64,000 bases of DNA from Anseranas semipalmata (taxonomy: Eukaryota > Chordata > Aves > Anseriformes > Anseranatidae): positions 44,543-108,542 of the forward strand of contig VXAA01001112.1 in assembly GCA_013399115.1 (NCBI GenBank). Reading direction: 5' to 3'. The position numbers and the translations under genes are program-made. A model generated the notes under the pieces. That model saw nothing but the letters and a program-made list of their open reading frames with translations, was not told the origin of the DNA and searched no databases. Shown here one piece after another: positions 63,001 through 64,000 of this stretch (positions within the stretch are counted from its first letter, which is position 1; every line of letters begins with the position of its first letter).

Positions 63001-63763
63001 AAACATGAGAGCAAACCTTTGTGGCTTGATCAAGATAAGCTAGAAAATGCAGTGAAATGGAAAGACAAGTTTACTTCAGGTCTTTTTGCCTGCAAGGGAT
63101 GAGTCAGCATCATTGTGGATCTCCATAGGGTGCAGGGCTTTTGTATTTTTTGTGTCTGCATTTTCCACAAACCACAAACACAGATGTGAAGGTCATTGTC
63201 CAGGTACCAGCTTCATACTAAACAGGTGTCTGATTTCTATGTTATCCATGAACCCAAAAGTCTTGTTGAAAAGTACTGGTGCATCATGTGATAATGCAGG
63301 CTGAAGGAATAGAAATCATATCTAAAGAGAAGCAATTGAACTAGACAGGTAGATATATAAGGAGAGAAAGTGATTCTATATATACTAAATCAGCAAAAGG
63401 GGAGTAAAATTGCAAAGTCCACTCTTTTTAAATGGGACAAACTAATTTTGCCCAGTCCTTACAAAAAAAAAAAAAAGAGTAGCAACAATCACTGCAGAAC
63501 TGGAATATGTAACACAAACAGAGATGGTGGCTTTGAAGGCTCAGCTAGACAAAGACACAGGCATCATGATGGCACCAGTCCTGCTTTGAGCAGAAGTCTA
63601 TGCCATGCACCTCCGGAGGTCCCTTACCATCAACATTTCCATGATTTTATGAAAAACACTACAACTTTCTCCCTGAAGAACGCTGACTGAACATCCTAAA
63701 ATTTCATCAGTTTCAGAGTATTCAGCCCTCTTGATATCAGACAGGAAATCCAATGTTTATTTA

Positions 63764-64000
63764 GAATAGAATCATAGAATCATTTAGGTTGGAAAAGACC
63801 TCTAAGATCCTCTAGTCCAACCTTTAACCTAGCACTGCCAAGTCCACCATTAAACCATGTCACTAGGCTCTACATCTACACTTTTTTTGAAGTCCTCCAG
63901 AGATGGTGACTCAAGCACTTCCCTGGGCTGCCTGTTCCAATGCCTCACAACCCCTTCAGTGAAGAAGTTTTTCCTAATATCCAACCTAAACCTTCCCTGG
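63764..64000 (-). mobile_element. CR1 LINE fragment cut by the window end
   Basis: The reverse complement of a CR1 3' end begins 'agaatcatttaggttggaaa' after two 8-bp tail repeats. It continues through 'gtccaacctttaacctagca' and 'gggctgcctgttccaatgcc' to 'tccaacctaaaccttccctg' at the last base. It belongs to the '...tagcactgccaagtc' type and continues beyond the window. Confidence 0.92.

Larger units (their letters stand above)
51001..63763. other. Intergenic or intronic, A-tract rich
   Basis: No gene recognised. The stretch holds ten A-runs of 13 or more on the plus strand and one T-run of 15 (52736-52750). Locally GC-rich blocks lie at 57920-58150, 61100-61440 and 62040-62880; none has the CpG density of a clear island. 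Frames of 119-136 codons in them look fortuitous. Confidence 0.5.

Overview
The window looks like euchromatic, gene-poor nuclear DNA of a bird. The main evidence is the interspersed-repeat profile. Several 5'-truncated CR1 retrotransposons end in the typical 8-bp ATTCTRTG-type tails. There is also one solo LTR of the abundant avian endogenous retrovirus type, and no Alu, B1 or L1 elements. Base composition is AT-rich with few CpG. One N at 11005 beside a run of 13 G shows this is an assembled genomic scaffold. The species cannot be fixed from the sequence.

Only one convincing host gene is visible: an intronless 281-codon tetraspanin on the minus strand (13972-14817). Its large extracellular loop keeps the full cysteine set and most resembles TSPAN3, so I read it as an old retrogene that still has an open frame.

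Layout. 1-13.9 kb is intergenic, with two plus-strand CR1 fragments (about 4970-5350 and 6532-7043) and a minus-strand solo LTR (about 9581-10100). 14.0-14.8 kb is the tetraspanin. 14.9-34 kb is repeat-poor and AT-rich, with a (GAAA)n array at 20.7 kb, a C-rich quadruplex-type tract at 32.0 kb and an ancient CR1-like fragment near 30.9 kb. 35.4-36.2 kb carries a broken minus-strand retroviral gag-like remnant beside an AT-rich minisatellite. 39-48.4 kb has minus-strand CR1 copies, including one CR1 inserted inside another (47295-48389). 48.4-64 kb is intergenic or intronic, with many A-tracts on the plus strand, a short CR1 tail at 50.9 kb and a CR1 running off the right end.

There is no operon-like organisation and no multi-gene system is visible. 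The most useful follow-ups are the tetraspanin retrogene, the nested CR1, the gag-like remnant and the strong A-tract strand bias in the last 23 kb, which may mark an intron of a gene on the minus strand. Most other open frames of 60-175 codons fit chance expectation for 64 kb read in six frames and are not annotated.
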